From: Anthostomella pinea
Taxonomy: Eukaryota; Ascomycota; Sordariomycetes; Xylariales; Xylariaceae
DNA length: 64,000 nt
Reading direction: 5' to 3'
Assembly: GCA_963556695.1 (NCBI GenBank)
Contig: CAUWAG010000020.1
Location: 3,844,001 to 3,908,000, forward strand
The notes beneath the pieces are model-generated. The model was not told the origin of the DNA. It made no database searches and saw nothing but the letters and a program-made list of their open reading frames with translations. Shown one piece after another: positions 23,281 to 35,800 of this stretch; positions within the stretch are counted from its first letter, which is position 1; every line of letters begins with the position of its first letter. The translations under genes were made by a program, and so were the position numbers.

Positions 23281-23482
23281 TGTGGAAACAGGCTTGAACG
23301 ATCAATCGTAATACTCGAGTATGAGGTCAAGGTCATGATGTTGCTGATGGTTGGATTGGGAAGTCAAGCTGGACCTGCAGGTCTGGTTAAATGACCTCAC
23401 AATCCGGTATCTAATCTCTTATTTAATCATACGTGTGGGTACTGTATGGATGGTTTGACTGTGGAATCACATGGATCCAACA
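23281..23482. repeat. LTR-like repeat, family B copy 2
   Basis: Reverse complement of the 2315-2513 block. Ends TGTGGAAACAGG and GGATCCAACA give TG...CA. The 5-bp flanks GTATT and GTCTT agree at four of five positions. Probably a solo LTR. Confidence 0.6.
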
Positions 23483-26282
23483 GTCTTTATTATTTTTATT
23501 ATAAAAGTAGCGACGGACATAGTTTTTTACGGTAGTTTTATTAGCTATGATTAGAAGAATTTAAGGATTTTAAAAGCGAAAATATATTACGAGTTTAAAT
23601 ATACTTTTATAGCTTAGTAGCCGTATTTAATGCTAAATTTTGAATAAAAATCTACTCGGGGTTTTTTAAGCCTTTAATATATATTAGTAAGTAAAAAAAG
23701 AAATATTACCGGTATGTTTTTTTCAACGATATTATAATTAATTATTAATTTTAATTCGACTTATAATTCAAAGATTCTAAAGCTCGTTTTTATATAACGA
23801 ATATTAATATTGCGGTTTAATTAAAAACTTTTTATTTATAACCGTAGTTTATTCATATAGACTAGTATTAAAACATTATTAATAATACTTTGAATTGATA
23901 ATATTACCAAAAAATTTGACCCTTTTTTAATCATCGGTTTCAAGGCTCAAGTTTTTTTTAATCGTACCTTATAAATAAATTAAGTTATTAACAGTTTCAT
24001 ATCTTTTATTATTTCTACGCTATAGTTTTAATACGTATATTTTACTCTTGAAAAAAAATTCAAACAATAAAAAGTTAACTGTTTAAGTTTATATTTATTT
24101 CATAAATCTGTAGCGTTGTAATTCTTAGTTTCATATTTTATAATAATAAAAAGTCATTTTACTTTTTTATCGTTAAGAAGTAATTTAAATAATTTAAAAA
24201 TAAGTTTCTTTTACGGGCGAGTTACACTTTACTTTTTCTTAAGAATAAAATATTAGAAATTAAACTCTTCAAATATTCGTGTAATAGTTTAACCGCTTTT
24301 TTATATGGATTTATAATCATTAATTGTGATAAATAAGTTAAAATTTGCAGAAAAATCGGATATAAAAATTTAACAAGTCTTTTAATACGTCTTCTATACG
24401 AATATATTATTAATGAAAATAGTTTAGTTTTCGCGGCTTTATTAATAATCTATCTAAGACTGAACTTTATTGAAACAAGTAAACTAGTTTTCTAAATCAT
24501 AATTCAATAAGCTGTTTTTATTAAATAAGTAATAGTCGCAAATTTTCAATTTTCTTTATCAGGATTATCGCTATTAACGTCGTTAAGGTTTTTATATCGT
24601 ACGACTTTCAGTAGCTTTTTTTTAACGTCTTTTTTTTTTTTTTTAAATAAAAAAGTAAAAAAGGGTTATAATAGTTATGCGTTTTTAAAAGCTAAGTTAT
24701 CATTTATTATAATGCTTTAATATATATTAAAAACATCTATAACGGTTTAAAGCTAGGTTAATTTAAAAAAGAGCTAGGTTTTCTTATTATTTCTTTTAAA
24801 AGTGCCGATTATTTAATAATATTTCTAAATATTTTCGACGTTAACGTTAAAACCGGTGAAATAAATGACTAAGTTTTATCTTATTTACGTTTATAAGTTT
24901 AATGATTATAATATTAATAGCTTTAAAAAGTGTGGTTTTTATATTTTAACGCTTAATAAAGTAAAGGTAAATAAAGTTTAATTTAGCACCTTAGTTTTCC
25001 TAAGCGGTTCTTTTTCATATAATAATACCAATTTACTTTTTTTTAATATATAATAATTAATTAAAATTTAAATGTCTTAACCTGATAAAAAATAATTTAG
25101 GTTTGACGTTTATATCCGTAAAAATAAAAGCTTTTAAATTTGTTATTATTATTAACTTAAATGAAATAACAGAGTTTTTTAAAAAGAGAAGCTTTTTTAT
25201 TTTTTATTCTCTATTTTTTATCTTCACGTATCCTTGTTTAGTTTTTCTATTATATTTTTAAACCGAGTTTTTAAATATCGGAAGTTTTTAAGGAAGTTAA
25301 AGCTGGCTTGCAAGTACTGAATAAGGCTTAAAGTAATTTCAATACAATTTATTATATTTACATAGTTAACGAAGCCTTTACCTTAACGTACTTTAATATT
25401 ATCTAATAACGTCAGACGTTAGTTAAGGCTTTAATTCTTTTTAAAAGCAACTAGGCTTCTAAAATTCCTTATTAATAAGCTTTTTGGTAAAGATAGTCCA
25501 GCCTTTTGCTTTATATTTCTTTTTAATTTATTTAGTTTTTACGTTAAAAAATATATCTTAACAATAAGTACTTAATTATTAAGGGTTATTTAAAGTTTTT
25601 ATCGTTTATCTTTTTAATCTTATTATTTCTTATAAAGCTAATATCTACTATTCTAACGTTATATTTATAAGACGAGCCGTATTTAAATCCCAATATATTA
25701 TTAAAAGCGCTGGCTTTTATTAAATTGCGTTGAAAAATAACTCTTATTTGACTGCTTTGTTTCCGCCTTTATTTTTAAAAAGATATATGGAATAAATTAA
25801 GGCTTACTTAGCTTTTAGTTATTATCTTTTCTCCTTTTGATATTCAAACATAATTTATTTCAATAAGCGTTATATTTGAGCTTTTAAATATCTTTACTTT
25901 TATTATAATAGCCACGCGTTTTTTTTAAACATTATAACTAGATTACCTATATCTTATTAATTTATAACGATAGTAATATCTTTCCTTTTAAATAATTAGC
26001 TTTAAGCTGTGAATCATAATGTGTAAAGAGTTAAAGGCGTTAAAAATCGGTTTGAATTTTAAACATTAATATTTAAACGTTAACTTTATTAAAGTATTAA
26101 AATACTTAACAGTAAAATGTTTCATTTTATAATACTTATAATATGTAAAGCTAGAATTACGTAAGCTTTAATTATTTATAAAAGCGGTTTATTATTATCT
26201 AAAAGATGTTAATAAGTTTAAATAACTATTTAAAAATCGCTTTATTTTATAAAAGCTCTAATATTGAAGCGATAATAGGTTA

Positions 26283-26335
26283 ACGTGGATGACAAGCGAG
26301 CGGCAATTACAAGCGAACGACAACTTTTCACCAAC
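26283..26335. repeat. Left terminal inverted repeat of pogo copy 1
   Basis: Pairs with 28081-28133; the mismatches are all A/G transitions. It contains GGCAATTACAAGCGAACG, which is tandemly duplicated in copy 2. Confidence 0.8.
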
Positions 26336-28080
26336 CTTCCAACTAACATGTCAAATAACTCGACCACAACGCATTTAATTCAATCTAATCAATTGGATTC
26401 TTCTTCTTCAGACGTTTCTATCTCTATTGTACAAGTTCGCGTATTATGGCCAGTGTTGCCGCAAACGCCACAATGTCGCTCACGCGCTGCCGCCCTCTTT
26501 GGACGATGACTACCTTCACTCATTTCCTGTCTTGCCAGCTCATTACCATCCTTTATAGCCTGGAGACCTACTGTATCTTTAATGGAAAGTACTTTTCTTT
26601 TTATTAGACGTTTGTTTTTTGTCCTCTAGCATTTACTTAGTAATTGATTGGCCTCCTCTAGCTCGCGGACCCAGGAATCAACCAAAGCAACCTTGTGTAT
26701 AAGACTGTATGTAGCCTTTGAAAATAAGCTCAACGCATCAATTATTGATGTAGGTGAGCTTCCCTAGTGGTTTCTGACTCAATTTTGGATATAAACTGAC
26801 TGGTTTACCGCTTCGTTGATGGTGGTAGCCGTCTTTGAAGTCCAAGTAGTGGGTGGAAGATTGGGGTCTGGCGACGATGTTCGTACGACAGTGACAGCAT
26901 CCAGCTTTGAAATGACACTTTCTGGGTCGAAAGGAACAAAACCAGTAGCACTAAAACCTGCTCAAATGTTTCCTGGCGTCATAGCAGCGTTGTGTGCTTC
27001 ACAAAACGCTGCAAGGAAGTCCTCCTTCAAAATGTGGGTTATATGATGCCGGATGAGATCCTCAATCATGCAACTTTACGCTCGTTTGAGCGGGCTAAAA
27101 CAACTGACATCTAAAGGCTGGAGCCTGTGTGGCGAGTAGGCAGGCATACAAAAGGTAATAATGCTATTGTTCTAGCAATAATCCTCAAAGATCTAGGAAT
27201 GATGGCTTTTGTGACCATCTAGGATAAGGAGGCGTTTACCGGCAGTCATACGCGGTCTGGTATACTTGTCGAAATGCCGAATTCATTCCAACCCAATCTC
27301 GTTCGTAGTCCACCCATTATCGGACACGGCCACCTTCTAATTGCGTGGTAATGTTGTGTTGTGATATCATGACGCGAGATGGGTTTTGCCCTGTAGAATG
27401 ATGAACCGCGGGACCACACAACCATCAGTATTGACAGCAGAAATTGCTGTAAATCATTTTCTGTTGCCTTGCTGAGCTTGTCTAGGCCTACCACATCTTT
27501 CGGCGCTTGTAATGACTATACCAGACCCAATAATGCCCATCATAAACCCAGTTTCATCGAAGTTATAAATATCTGCGTCTTGGATATCATATTTCGCGAT
27601 TGCCGCCGCAACTTGGCAAAATCACGCGCGATACGCGTCTGGATCTTTGTTTAAGACCCTCTGGTAGTCCATCCTCTGATAAAAACGCGTCTAGAGGCCT
27701 GGTGTGCGTTTAATAAAGTTCCGCGTCCAGTTCTTTCCAATCCCCACGCGCTGCCAACAATTGATTTGCCATATCTTCAACATAACTGTGCCGGGATGGA
27801 AATGCTCGCGCATCCAGGTCAAAAATGAAGGAAAGAATAGCATTCTCTTCAAAAATCGTAGGTTTCAAAGTATTAGGTATGCTATTGCGTCGTGATGGTC
27901 GGCCGGTGATTCTAGCCTTCAAAGTATTATATGGGACATGGAATGTCTTAGAAAGCTTGTCAATGGTAATATGAGGTTGCGTCGCTTAGCTTAGACAGCA
28001 AGCTGTAAGTCTGATTCGCTATAACGCAATGCCATTATTGTTAGTTAATCAATTAAGAGCCTTGATAGAAAGGTTAGGTG

Positions 28081-28133
28081 GCTGGTGAAAAGTTGCCGTT
28101 TGCTTGTAATTGCCGCTTGCCTGTCATCCATGT
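28081..28133. repeat. Right terminal inverted repeat of pogo copy 1
   Basis: Inverted match to 26283-26335, followed directly by the TA target duplication at 28134-28135. Confidence 0.8.
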
Positions 28134-28371
28134 TATGCTTCTATAAGATAAGTTTATAAATAACGTTAAAAGTAAGTTTTTAAAAAATTGAATTTTTTTC
28201 ATAACATTGTTAATAATAGTTATAAAACAAGTTAACAATACGTACTTAGTTATTAATATCTTTTTAATAAACTTTAAAGTCTGCAGTTTTATTAATAAAA
28301 CCGGCTATAATATTACGTAAGTAAAAAAATGTTACTTACAATAGTTACGTTTTAATATTAACGTTAATACT

Positions 28372-28523
28372 TATTGAATATATGGATGTTGATTGATTCT
28401 ATTGATTGTCTTTTTGTTTTGCGTGCAGAGATTGATCATCTGTCTTCTTGGTGGGTCAGATGCCCTGTGCGTCTCTGCCCAACTGGAGATCTTCCGGTGT
28501 CTATCTCCGGCTCCCATTCAACA
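28372..28523. repeat. Solo LTR family C, copy 2, 3'-truncated
   Basis: Matches the family C LTR from its TATTGAATA start (TG changed to TA) through CCCATTCAACA, then stops about 20 bp short of the family end. The deletion falls between two AACA tetramers, so slippage or recombination between them would explain it. No target duplication remains. The flank to SEC62 (28524-28830) holds nothing else recognisable except its promoter. Confidence 0.7.
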
Positions 28524-28830
28524 GTATATGTAGCCACTGTACGTTAGCGTTGAGGCTGGCTAATATCCAGTGGCTGAAGCGGTGGCTGAAGCGCCAGAAG
28601 CACATGTGGAGACTGGCTTAGCTGATCTTCTAAAAATTCCCCAAGGCTGAGAATGACAGCTGTTCAATGATCTGTTCCACTCGGCATTTCGTCAGTGCCA
28701 CCAAGGCCACTTATCACTTGGGAAATCTTCCAGTCCTGATACTTTCTTCTTTTTTGTGCTTCGCATTTCGTTTTCGACAGCCCACCTAACAGCACAACAC
28801 AACTCGCGCGCACACGTACGACCAGTCATT

Positions 28831-30092
28831 ATGCAGAGCCCTAATGGTCCCCCGCCCGGGGCCCCAGGAGGCCCAATGCCGACTCCCCAGCAGATCGCGC
28901 AGATGCAGCAGCAGCTGGCAGCCGAAGCCCAGAAGCATGGCATGACCGTGCAGGAGTTCGTCGAGAAGATCAAGGCCCAACGCATAGCACAGATGCAGAC
29001 ACAGCAACAGCAGCAAGGTGGCCCAGGGCAACCACAGCAAGGACAGCAAGGTGGCCCTCCTCAAGGCCCTCGCCCTGGTCCTCCTGCTGGACAACCTCAA
29101 CCGATCCGGCCCGGCCCGCCCAACCCAGTCGCAATCGCTCTCGCCAACTTTCTAAGGGGCCAGTCCCTGAAGCCACGTACCGCCATCATCAACGGAGAGC
29201 GCAAGGACATGTTCCGAGGTACGTTCTCAGCGTCATGGTGCGATTACAAGTGAAGGGTCCCACTTACACGTTACTAGTCAAGCGAGCCCTCCGCGCCCTC
29301 GAGTCGCCTGCTTATGCGAAGGCACGATCAAAAAACCCCGCGCTGCCCGAGATCAAAGACCGCGCTTCCCTCGAGAACGCTTTCAAGCTACTGCCTATGT
29401 CGATGCTAGCTCTTCGCGTCAGCAAGGTCGACCCCCACGAAGGCCACGACCACGCACCGAAGAAGGGGAAGAGAGTCAAGGGTCTCTGGACGGTCAAGAT
29501 CGAGCAGCAGCAGGAAGCCGGCGACGACATGCACTATGTCTGGCTATACGAGGGCAGTCAGTTCATGCGTAAGGTCTACGCTGGTCTCGCCCTTGTGGTG
29601 ATTTTCCTGCTGGTCCTCTACCCTCTTTGGCCTCTGGTACTACGACAAGGTGTTTACTATCTCAGCTGGGGATTCCTGTGCCTGCTGGGTCTCTTCTTCC
29701 TTATGGCTATCTTCCGTGTCATCCTCTTCTGCATCACGTACTTCGTCGCTTCTCCCGGTTTATGGCTCTACCCCAACCTCTGGGAAGACGTCTCCTTTAT
29801 GGACAGCTTCCGTCCTGTGTGGGCATGGCATGAGGTTTGTTCTACCCACAACGACTAGAGAGGCACTGGACTAACATGTCATTAGACTGCGAAACCAAAG
29901 AAGAAGGGCAAGTCCAAATCATCGATGAACGCCGAATCAGCTGCGCACTTCGCCGGTACCACAGGTCAAGGCCATTCGGGTCCTGCATCTGCTGTCACCA
30001 CCGCGACCGATACCCAAATGCAGACGACGTCTCCGCAACAAAGACAAGGCTATACAGCCCCGAAAGTCGAGGAGCTGGCCGACGATGAATAA
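28831..30092 (+). CDS. SEC62: Translocation protein SEC62
   Basis: Three exons, 28831-29218, 29278-29834 and 29886-30092, with introns of 59 and 51 bp; 383 residues, all in phase. The N-terminal 110 residues are Pro/Gln-rich (QTQQQQQGGPGQPQQGQ), as in filamentous fungi. The Sec62 domain follows: INGERKDMFR joined to VKRALRALESPAYAKARSKN. Two membrane segments (LALVVIFLLVLYPLWPLVL and the following hydrophobic span around FLCLLGLFFLMAIFRVILF) come next, then the conserved LYPNLWEDVSFMDSFRPVW. The lysine-rich KPKKKGKSKSS and acidic ELADDE tail end the protein. Sec62 works with Sec63, Sec71/72 and the Sec61 channel in post-translational import into the ER. It is intact and converges with the RNase T2 gene. 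Confidence 0.95.
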
Positions 30093-30320
30093 GGTTGGGA
30101 ACATTGCAGGAAATGGCGTTTGCGGCGTTCATTTAGCATGATGCGAAAGGACTGTACAATAGGAACTAGGGCTGTATCATTGCACCACATAGTCCAGGAA
30201 CCGGACGTATCTGTTAATACCACGTCCGATTGATTATTACTAGTATTATGCATTATGTTGCTCTGCGATAAGAGTTGCCTAGTTCTGCATTCACCAGAAT
30301 CTCGACCAGAGCCCGGTCGT

Positions 30321-31727
30321 TCAAGCATGAGAGCCGGCCGTTCGCTCATAGTACCGGATAGCACCAGGCGTAGTCGCGCAACTCGTCACGCTCCCGCCCG
30401 TAACACTCGCATCAACCCGCAGTGCCTGGCCGCGCTGCACGGCGCCGTACACATGGTGATAATACCACATCTCCGACAGCACCGTGTAGCCCGTATCGTC
30501 ACTTCCCGCCCCGGCCTCGGTAGCGTTATACCGCGGTCCCGAGCACCCGACGTACGGCAGGCTCCCATACCCGGACGACAGTGCCGTCTGGATGTCCTCC
30601 AGCGAGTAGTAACTCGTGTTTGACGGCCGGATCCCGCCCGCCGACAGCCAGCCCCATGTCGGCAGGTTCTGGAAGTAGGACGCGGCCGTGGTGAAGAAGT
30701 CGACGATCTCCTCGTGCTCGACGTATGTCGGGCCGTAGCACTCGATGTCGAAGGTGCTGTAGCAGGTCGCGTGCTTGGAGAACTCGTGCGCCCAGAGGAT
30801 TTGGCTGTCTTGGGCTAGGCCGATCCAGAACCTGTGGGTTGGGTGGGTGGTTTGTTAAAGGGACGTGTCTAGGGATTGGGGTTGGGATGGGTATATATGA
30901 TGGGTATGGGTATGTGGCTTGGGTAAGGGGAGACGTACTTTCGCATGTATGCGAGTAGATCGTATTTGCCGAAGGGTTCGATGAAATCCGATATTGGGAC
31001 GCCGGTCCAGGGCTCTACGACTGTGCCGTTCGGCGTGCCGTCCGTCGTAGTTGGGTATGGGGCCGGGTCATACTGACGACTGGAGTCGTGGTCAGCTTAT
31101 GAATGAGCTGCTTCGGATCGCTTTGCTGCCATGCCCTTACCTCAGATCACAGTACTGTGTGTATGAACCTGTCGGGATGGATCAGATCATCGATGCCCAC
31201 TGCATGGCTGTTCTAGCAAAGACGGATAGGTGTTCACGTACTGTTACAGAAGTCTGAAGAAAGTTAGTATTAATGATCCTGCAGTTTGCTCATGATCCCA
31301 AAGGCTTACCCGGCCATAGTCCATGGATCGTCCACGAATCCTTCGGGAGCAATTGTCCCTCCGTCTCAAGCCCGGTATACGTGTTCCAGAACTGTGTCTG
31401 AAGCTTTTATGGACGTCGGTGGTCAGCAATTACGACTGCACTATACATATCCGTTTCGTGGATCAGTCGATGGTGTTCCTTACCACAAGGCCTCCGAAGG
31501 TCTCTACACAGCATGTGTCGACCAGACCAGGCTGAGCTTCTTCTGAACAGGAGAGCACCTGGGGCTCTATATTCGCGACTTAGAATTTGCAATTTTCAAA
31601 CACAATTGGGGTTTATCAACATACGTAGGGCACACGTGTGGTTATCGGTGCTCAACCCGGGGTACAAGCCCGCCAACACCCCTCGCGAGAGCAGCGATAG
31701 AGCAAAGACGCGTCGCGCAGCAGACAT
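30321..31727 (-). CDS. Secreted ribonuclease T2
   Basis: Seven exons reconstructed by splicing: 31727-31625, 31578-31484, 31403-31310, 31253-31242, 31168-31141, 31079-30939 and 30831-30321. They give 327 residues. The signal peptide is MSAARRVFALSLLSRGVLAG. Both conserved active-site segments are present: SWTIHGLWPD (CAS I, catalytic His) in exon 3 and WAHEFSKHATC (CAS II, catalytic Glu, Lys and His) in exon 7. Further family marks are DTCCVETFGGL, QYCDLSRQYDP and EPFGKYDLLAYM. The enzyme cleaves single-stranded RNA through a 2',3'-cyclic phosphate and is secreted or vacuolar. Exon 4 is only 12 bp. The acceptor of the first intron is the least certain join; I used the one that keeps phase. 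A disulphide-rich C-terminal extension after the core is typical of fungal members. No single long open frame exists here, so the gene is easily missed. Confidence 0.85.
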
Positions 31728-32853
31728 CTCGACAATGGCGGGAGCGAAAATAGAGGAGTAAATTCCAGTCACTACACAATCTACGCGAGCGGCGTCGGCT
31801 CTTCGTCTTTTATTATTCCTTTAACGCCTTCCATTCTACGCCGTGCCAGGCAGTCGGGATAAGGTCCCAGCCACGTGCATATTGACCGGCTCACTTGCAG
31901 GAAGCCGGCACGGAGACTTGGGCCGGATTTGGAAGCTTGGTGGCATCGATGACGGGCCTAGGGCCGGAGATCGCCCACCTGCTCGAGATAAGAGCTGTGA
32001 GAGGTCAGTCGGAGTGCGCCTCGGCGCTGCAGGTCTGGCGATCTTGAATGATTAAGATCCAGAAAATCGCCGGACTTTGATAGGAAGTAACGAAGTTGGA
32101 TGGAGGATGTTCTCGCTTGGATGTGTAGACGTTGATAAAAGAAGGTGGCACTTTAGTAGAACCCCCATGACCCCTTTGCGTGGCTCCGTTACCATCATCA
32201 CGTCGGACGTCCCGCGTGGTCGACCCGCCGGCTAACGACCCTCGGTGCCCTTTGACCGACCGCTCCGACATCAGACCAAAAGCGGGAATAAAGTCGGCTG
32301 GCTGCAATGCTATGCCTGAAGACTAAGAGGCTTTACTAAAGCTCGCAACAATAGCTTTCCGCATAGACCTTTAGCGAAAGTAATGGCAGCTGGTAGTAGG
32401 TGCTCGAGACCGACAAGGTCGGCTGCGGCTTGCTCGCGTTGGGCGTACCGCCCGCCGCTTGCGCGCCTTACCGACATTATCCGCCCAACACGGCCCAGCC
32501 ACAATCTTCAAGCCACAGTGGCTTAAAGTGCAAAGCTAAGCCTATTTAGAAATAAAAGTTCGGGTAAAACTGAAACCTAGACCTAACAAATACCTTTCCT
32601 ATACGGAAGGCACTTGCTTTCAGAGGTAGTAAGAATCATCTCCACGTATATGCTAAGCATAAATACCTAGCGACAATGAGTCGAATGTCCACAGTTTCGT
32701 CTCCCGACCACGTTTTGTACATTCTCACATACTACCCCTAAGTTATTAGCCCCTGAATGTGGCCACGTGCAGGTGGTCAGGGCACGTCGGCGCTCGGGGC
32801 CCTATCCTTCCGTGCCCGATCGATGCCTGGGACGCGGAAGATAGGGGCTAGAG
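31728..32853. other. Intergenic, nothing recognised
   Basis: Promoter side of the RNase T2 gene, then about 1 kb of unremarkable sequence up to the LINE target site. Short frames of 60-100 codons have no recognisable content. Confidence 0.4.
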
Positions 32854-32866
32854 TACCGTAGCTACC

Positions 32867-35800
32867 GATCCAAGGCCTTCAATGAAACAGGCAGAAACCA
32901 AGCTGGGTCAACACCCAGCAACAATAACAAAGACATCACAATGCAAATCGACACAACAGATACAACTCATCCCAGAGATGCCGATACCATTGTTGTGAGT
33001 CAATGTTAGGTACATCAAACGAAACATATCGACACGGGCATCTAGTCATCCATTCTGTGAATACAGCAGGAGGACAAAAGAGTGCAGGCCCTACAGAGTT
33101 AGCCATCAACCTGGCTGACTACAAAGGAGAACAAGCAGACATTATTCTGATGCAAGAGCCCTGGGTTGGCATACCACCAGGCAGGAGAATGGGAGTAAAG
33201 ACACACCCCAATTACGATATATACTCCCCAATGGATTCCTGGGACAGCGACAGTACACGGCCCAGATCTCTTATCTATGTGAGAAAACACCTTTAAGCGG
33301 ATCAATTTCGGCCCTATGCTACACGAGACATCACCTGGGTCAAGGTACAAGGCATTACATTTGCCAGTGTCTACCGGCCATGTGACAACCCACAGGAAGT
33401 GGACGATATTCTGGAAGTATGGACTCCACCTTTTGGCTGCGTTATAGCTGGAGATTTCAATGCTGGCGACACATCCTGGGACTCGAGCAATCCAGGATAT
33501 CATGGTGGTGTCATACTTGCACAGATTATGGCAGACCACGGACTAGATCTGATTTCTGAACCAGATGTCCCAACACATGATGACGGAAATGTACTAGATC
33601 TGGTGTTCTTAGATGTCCCTATGGCCAAAGCCTCAGTGAATGATGCACTCCAGTGCACTTCAGATCATGAGACATTACGAATAGTTGTCCCAATTCAGGG
33701 AGATCTAGACCGAGTCCCCAAGGCCAATCATTGGATAATACCGGACGATAAACTACAAGAGCTGGCAGACAATGTCCAAACCAGGATTCATGAACTCCCC
33801 TGGCTGGGTGTATCCCCTGGCCAGGTGAATACCTTTGCACAAAGCTTGATCAATATGATTCAAGGCTGTATCAGGACAGTGGGCAAGAAGCCCCGTCAAT
33901 CTAGGCCCACTGCTTGGTGGAATGATGACTGCAAAGCAGCTGTTCAGACATACAGGGCCCTTTCTAAACAGACCACAAGCCAAGAAGGGCGAAATTCAGC
34001 CCGACGGGAATTTCGCTGTGTGGTCCGAAAAGCTAAGAGAGAGTACTGGCAGACTCTAATTGATTCAGCAACTGAACCAAAAGACCTGTACAGAATTGTT
34101 TCCTGGCACAAGCTGTCAGCAGGATTGCGTTCCCCTCCAATTATCATAGGGGACCAAATCTTTGAGTCACAAGAGAGCAAGGCAAATGCACTACGCTTAG
34201 CCACGCTTGAACGAAGTACCCCAGACAACGATATTATCGACCCCTGGTCTGTTCAGATCACACAAGCCAAGCCACACATCCCCCTTGAATACCATGTTGG
34301 ACTAGAAGAGGCTGAAGGGTACACTATAGGGACCAAGAGCAACTCCCCAGGAGTAGACACCCTCACAGTACGGATTCTGAAAGCTTGCTGGCCAGTCATT
34401 GGGGAGCATACCAGAGCCCTTTTCCAGACCTGTCTACAGATTAGACACCACCCTAAACCATTCAAAGTAGCTGAGGTAGTGATGATCCCAAAGCCAGGCA
34501 AGAAAGACTACTCTAACCCCAGGGCCTACAGACCAATATCGCTATTATCATGTCTTGGCAAAGGCCTAGAACGACTCATTACAAAAAGAATTGCCTGGTT
34601 TGTCATCAAACTCGGAATTCTAGCTCCACAACATTTTGGAGCTCTGCCAAAGCGCTCTGCCGCCGACTTGGTAGCTGCGCTCATACACGATATCGAGCAG
34701 GCCCTTGACCAAGGCCTTGTTGCAATGGTAGTCACAGCAGATGTAAAAGGGGCCTTCGACGCTGCCCTAATGGGACGGCTGGTGGTTCGCATGAGAGAAC
34801 AGGGCTGGCCAGACTTTCTCATAAGATGGGTCCAGTCATTCATGTCTGAACGGTCCGCAAGAGTTCGGTTTGAAGGTATTGTGACCGACATAAAAGCTCT
34901 CACTTATGGGCTACCACAAGGCTCACCAGCTTCTTTAATCCTTTATATGCTGTATACAGAGCCAATCTGTGCCCGACTCGGTATGAAAAGGAGACGCTTT
35001 GGATATGCAGACGACCTAGCGACTCTCTGCATTAAAAAGAACCTTAAGGAAACAGCTATAGAGGCTTCTGAAAATCTTTATTTGTTTAGTTAATAGGGAT
35101 ATAACAACGCTATTAAATTTGATCCTGATAAAACTGAGATCATGCACTTCTTAAGGAAAAAGAACTCAGATAACCCTCCAGTCCGCCACAAAACAATAAA
35201 CAAAATAACAAAGGACTCCATACGATGGCTGGGTGTCTTCCTGGATAGAAAACTAAACTTCAAAAATCATGTTTCTTACTGGGCCAAGAAAGCTAATAAG
35301 GTAGCAAATCACCTTCGAGGACTATGCAACACAGTCAAAAGACTTCCAGTAAAGTCAACCAAGAGGGCTGTGAAAGCTTGTGTTATTCCTATTCTTACAC
35401 ACGGCCTGGAGGCCTGGTACCCAGGAATCAAAAAAGTCGGGAGCTTAGGTGGGACATCAGCATGTCGCATTAAGGGGCTTCTTGGAACAATAGATGCCGT
35501 ATTACAAACGGCGATCAGTACTATCTTGCCAGTCTGGAAAACACATCCTGGACATATCCTACACTTTGAATCACAGATTCCTCCAGCAGGAATTCTTGCA
35601 GAGTCAATAAAAAGACGTCACGGCCTCTGACTCGGACGAGTAGATCAGAGACACCCTCTTGTTGGCAGGCTCTAAATATAAGCTCGCAAAGAACCAACAA
35701 GGTTACAAAGGAGCTTCCAGCTAGTCCCTGACTTCTAGAGACCAACACTTACCAGGCAATCATAGAAGAAGCCCCCAATCTGTAAAGACAAAGACAAAAA

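Larger units (their letters stand above)
19431..26280. other. AT-rich, gene-free desert with RIP-like composition
   Basis: Nearly 7 kb in which A and T dominate and TTA, TAA, ATA and TAT triplets recur. C is followed mostly by G or T and seldom by A, which is the trace expected when CpA has been changed to TpA. No frame exceeds about 80 codons. It is probably one or more heavily mutated transposons, too degraded to classify by eye. GC-richer islands at 20408-20584, 20914-21433, 22796-23007 and 23281-23482 stand out and are listed separately. Confidence 0.8.
26283..28133 (-). mobile_element. Pogo/Fot1-like DNA transposon, copy 1, inactivated
   Basis: 1851 bp bounded by 53-bp inverted repeats (acrtggatgac...) that differ only by A/G, i.e. 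transitions. TA duplications flank it at 26281-26282 and 28134-28135. On the minus strand, remnants of the transposase can be read in order: start MALRYSESDLQLAV then a TAA; an HTH/CENP-B-like segment at 27922-27710 (RGDWKELDAELY region); the YNFDETGFMMG-type segment; DDE-domain pieces; and a C-terminal zinc-knuckle-like CGVCGNTGHNARTC ending near 26385. The ORF is broken by several stops. At the first one the copy near 62.1 kb keeps CAA, so the change is C to T. Family: Tc1/mariner superfamily, pogo clade, as in Fot1. Confidence 0.85.

Noticed and set aside
29235..29277. ATG at 29235 as start of a separate membrane protein
   Set aside because: It lies inside the first SEC62 intron; splicing from 29218 to 29278 joins the conserved N-terminal and membrane parts of one protein.
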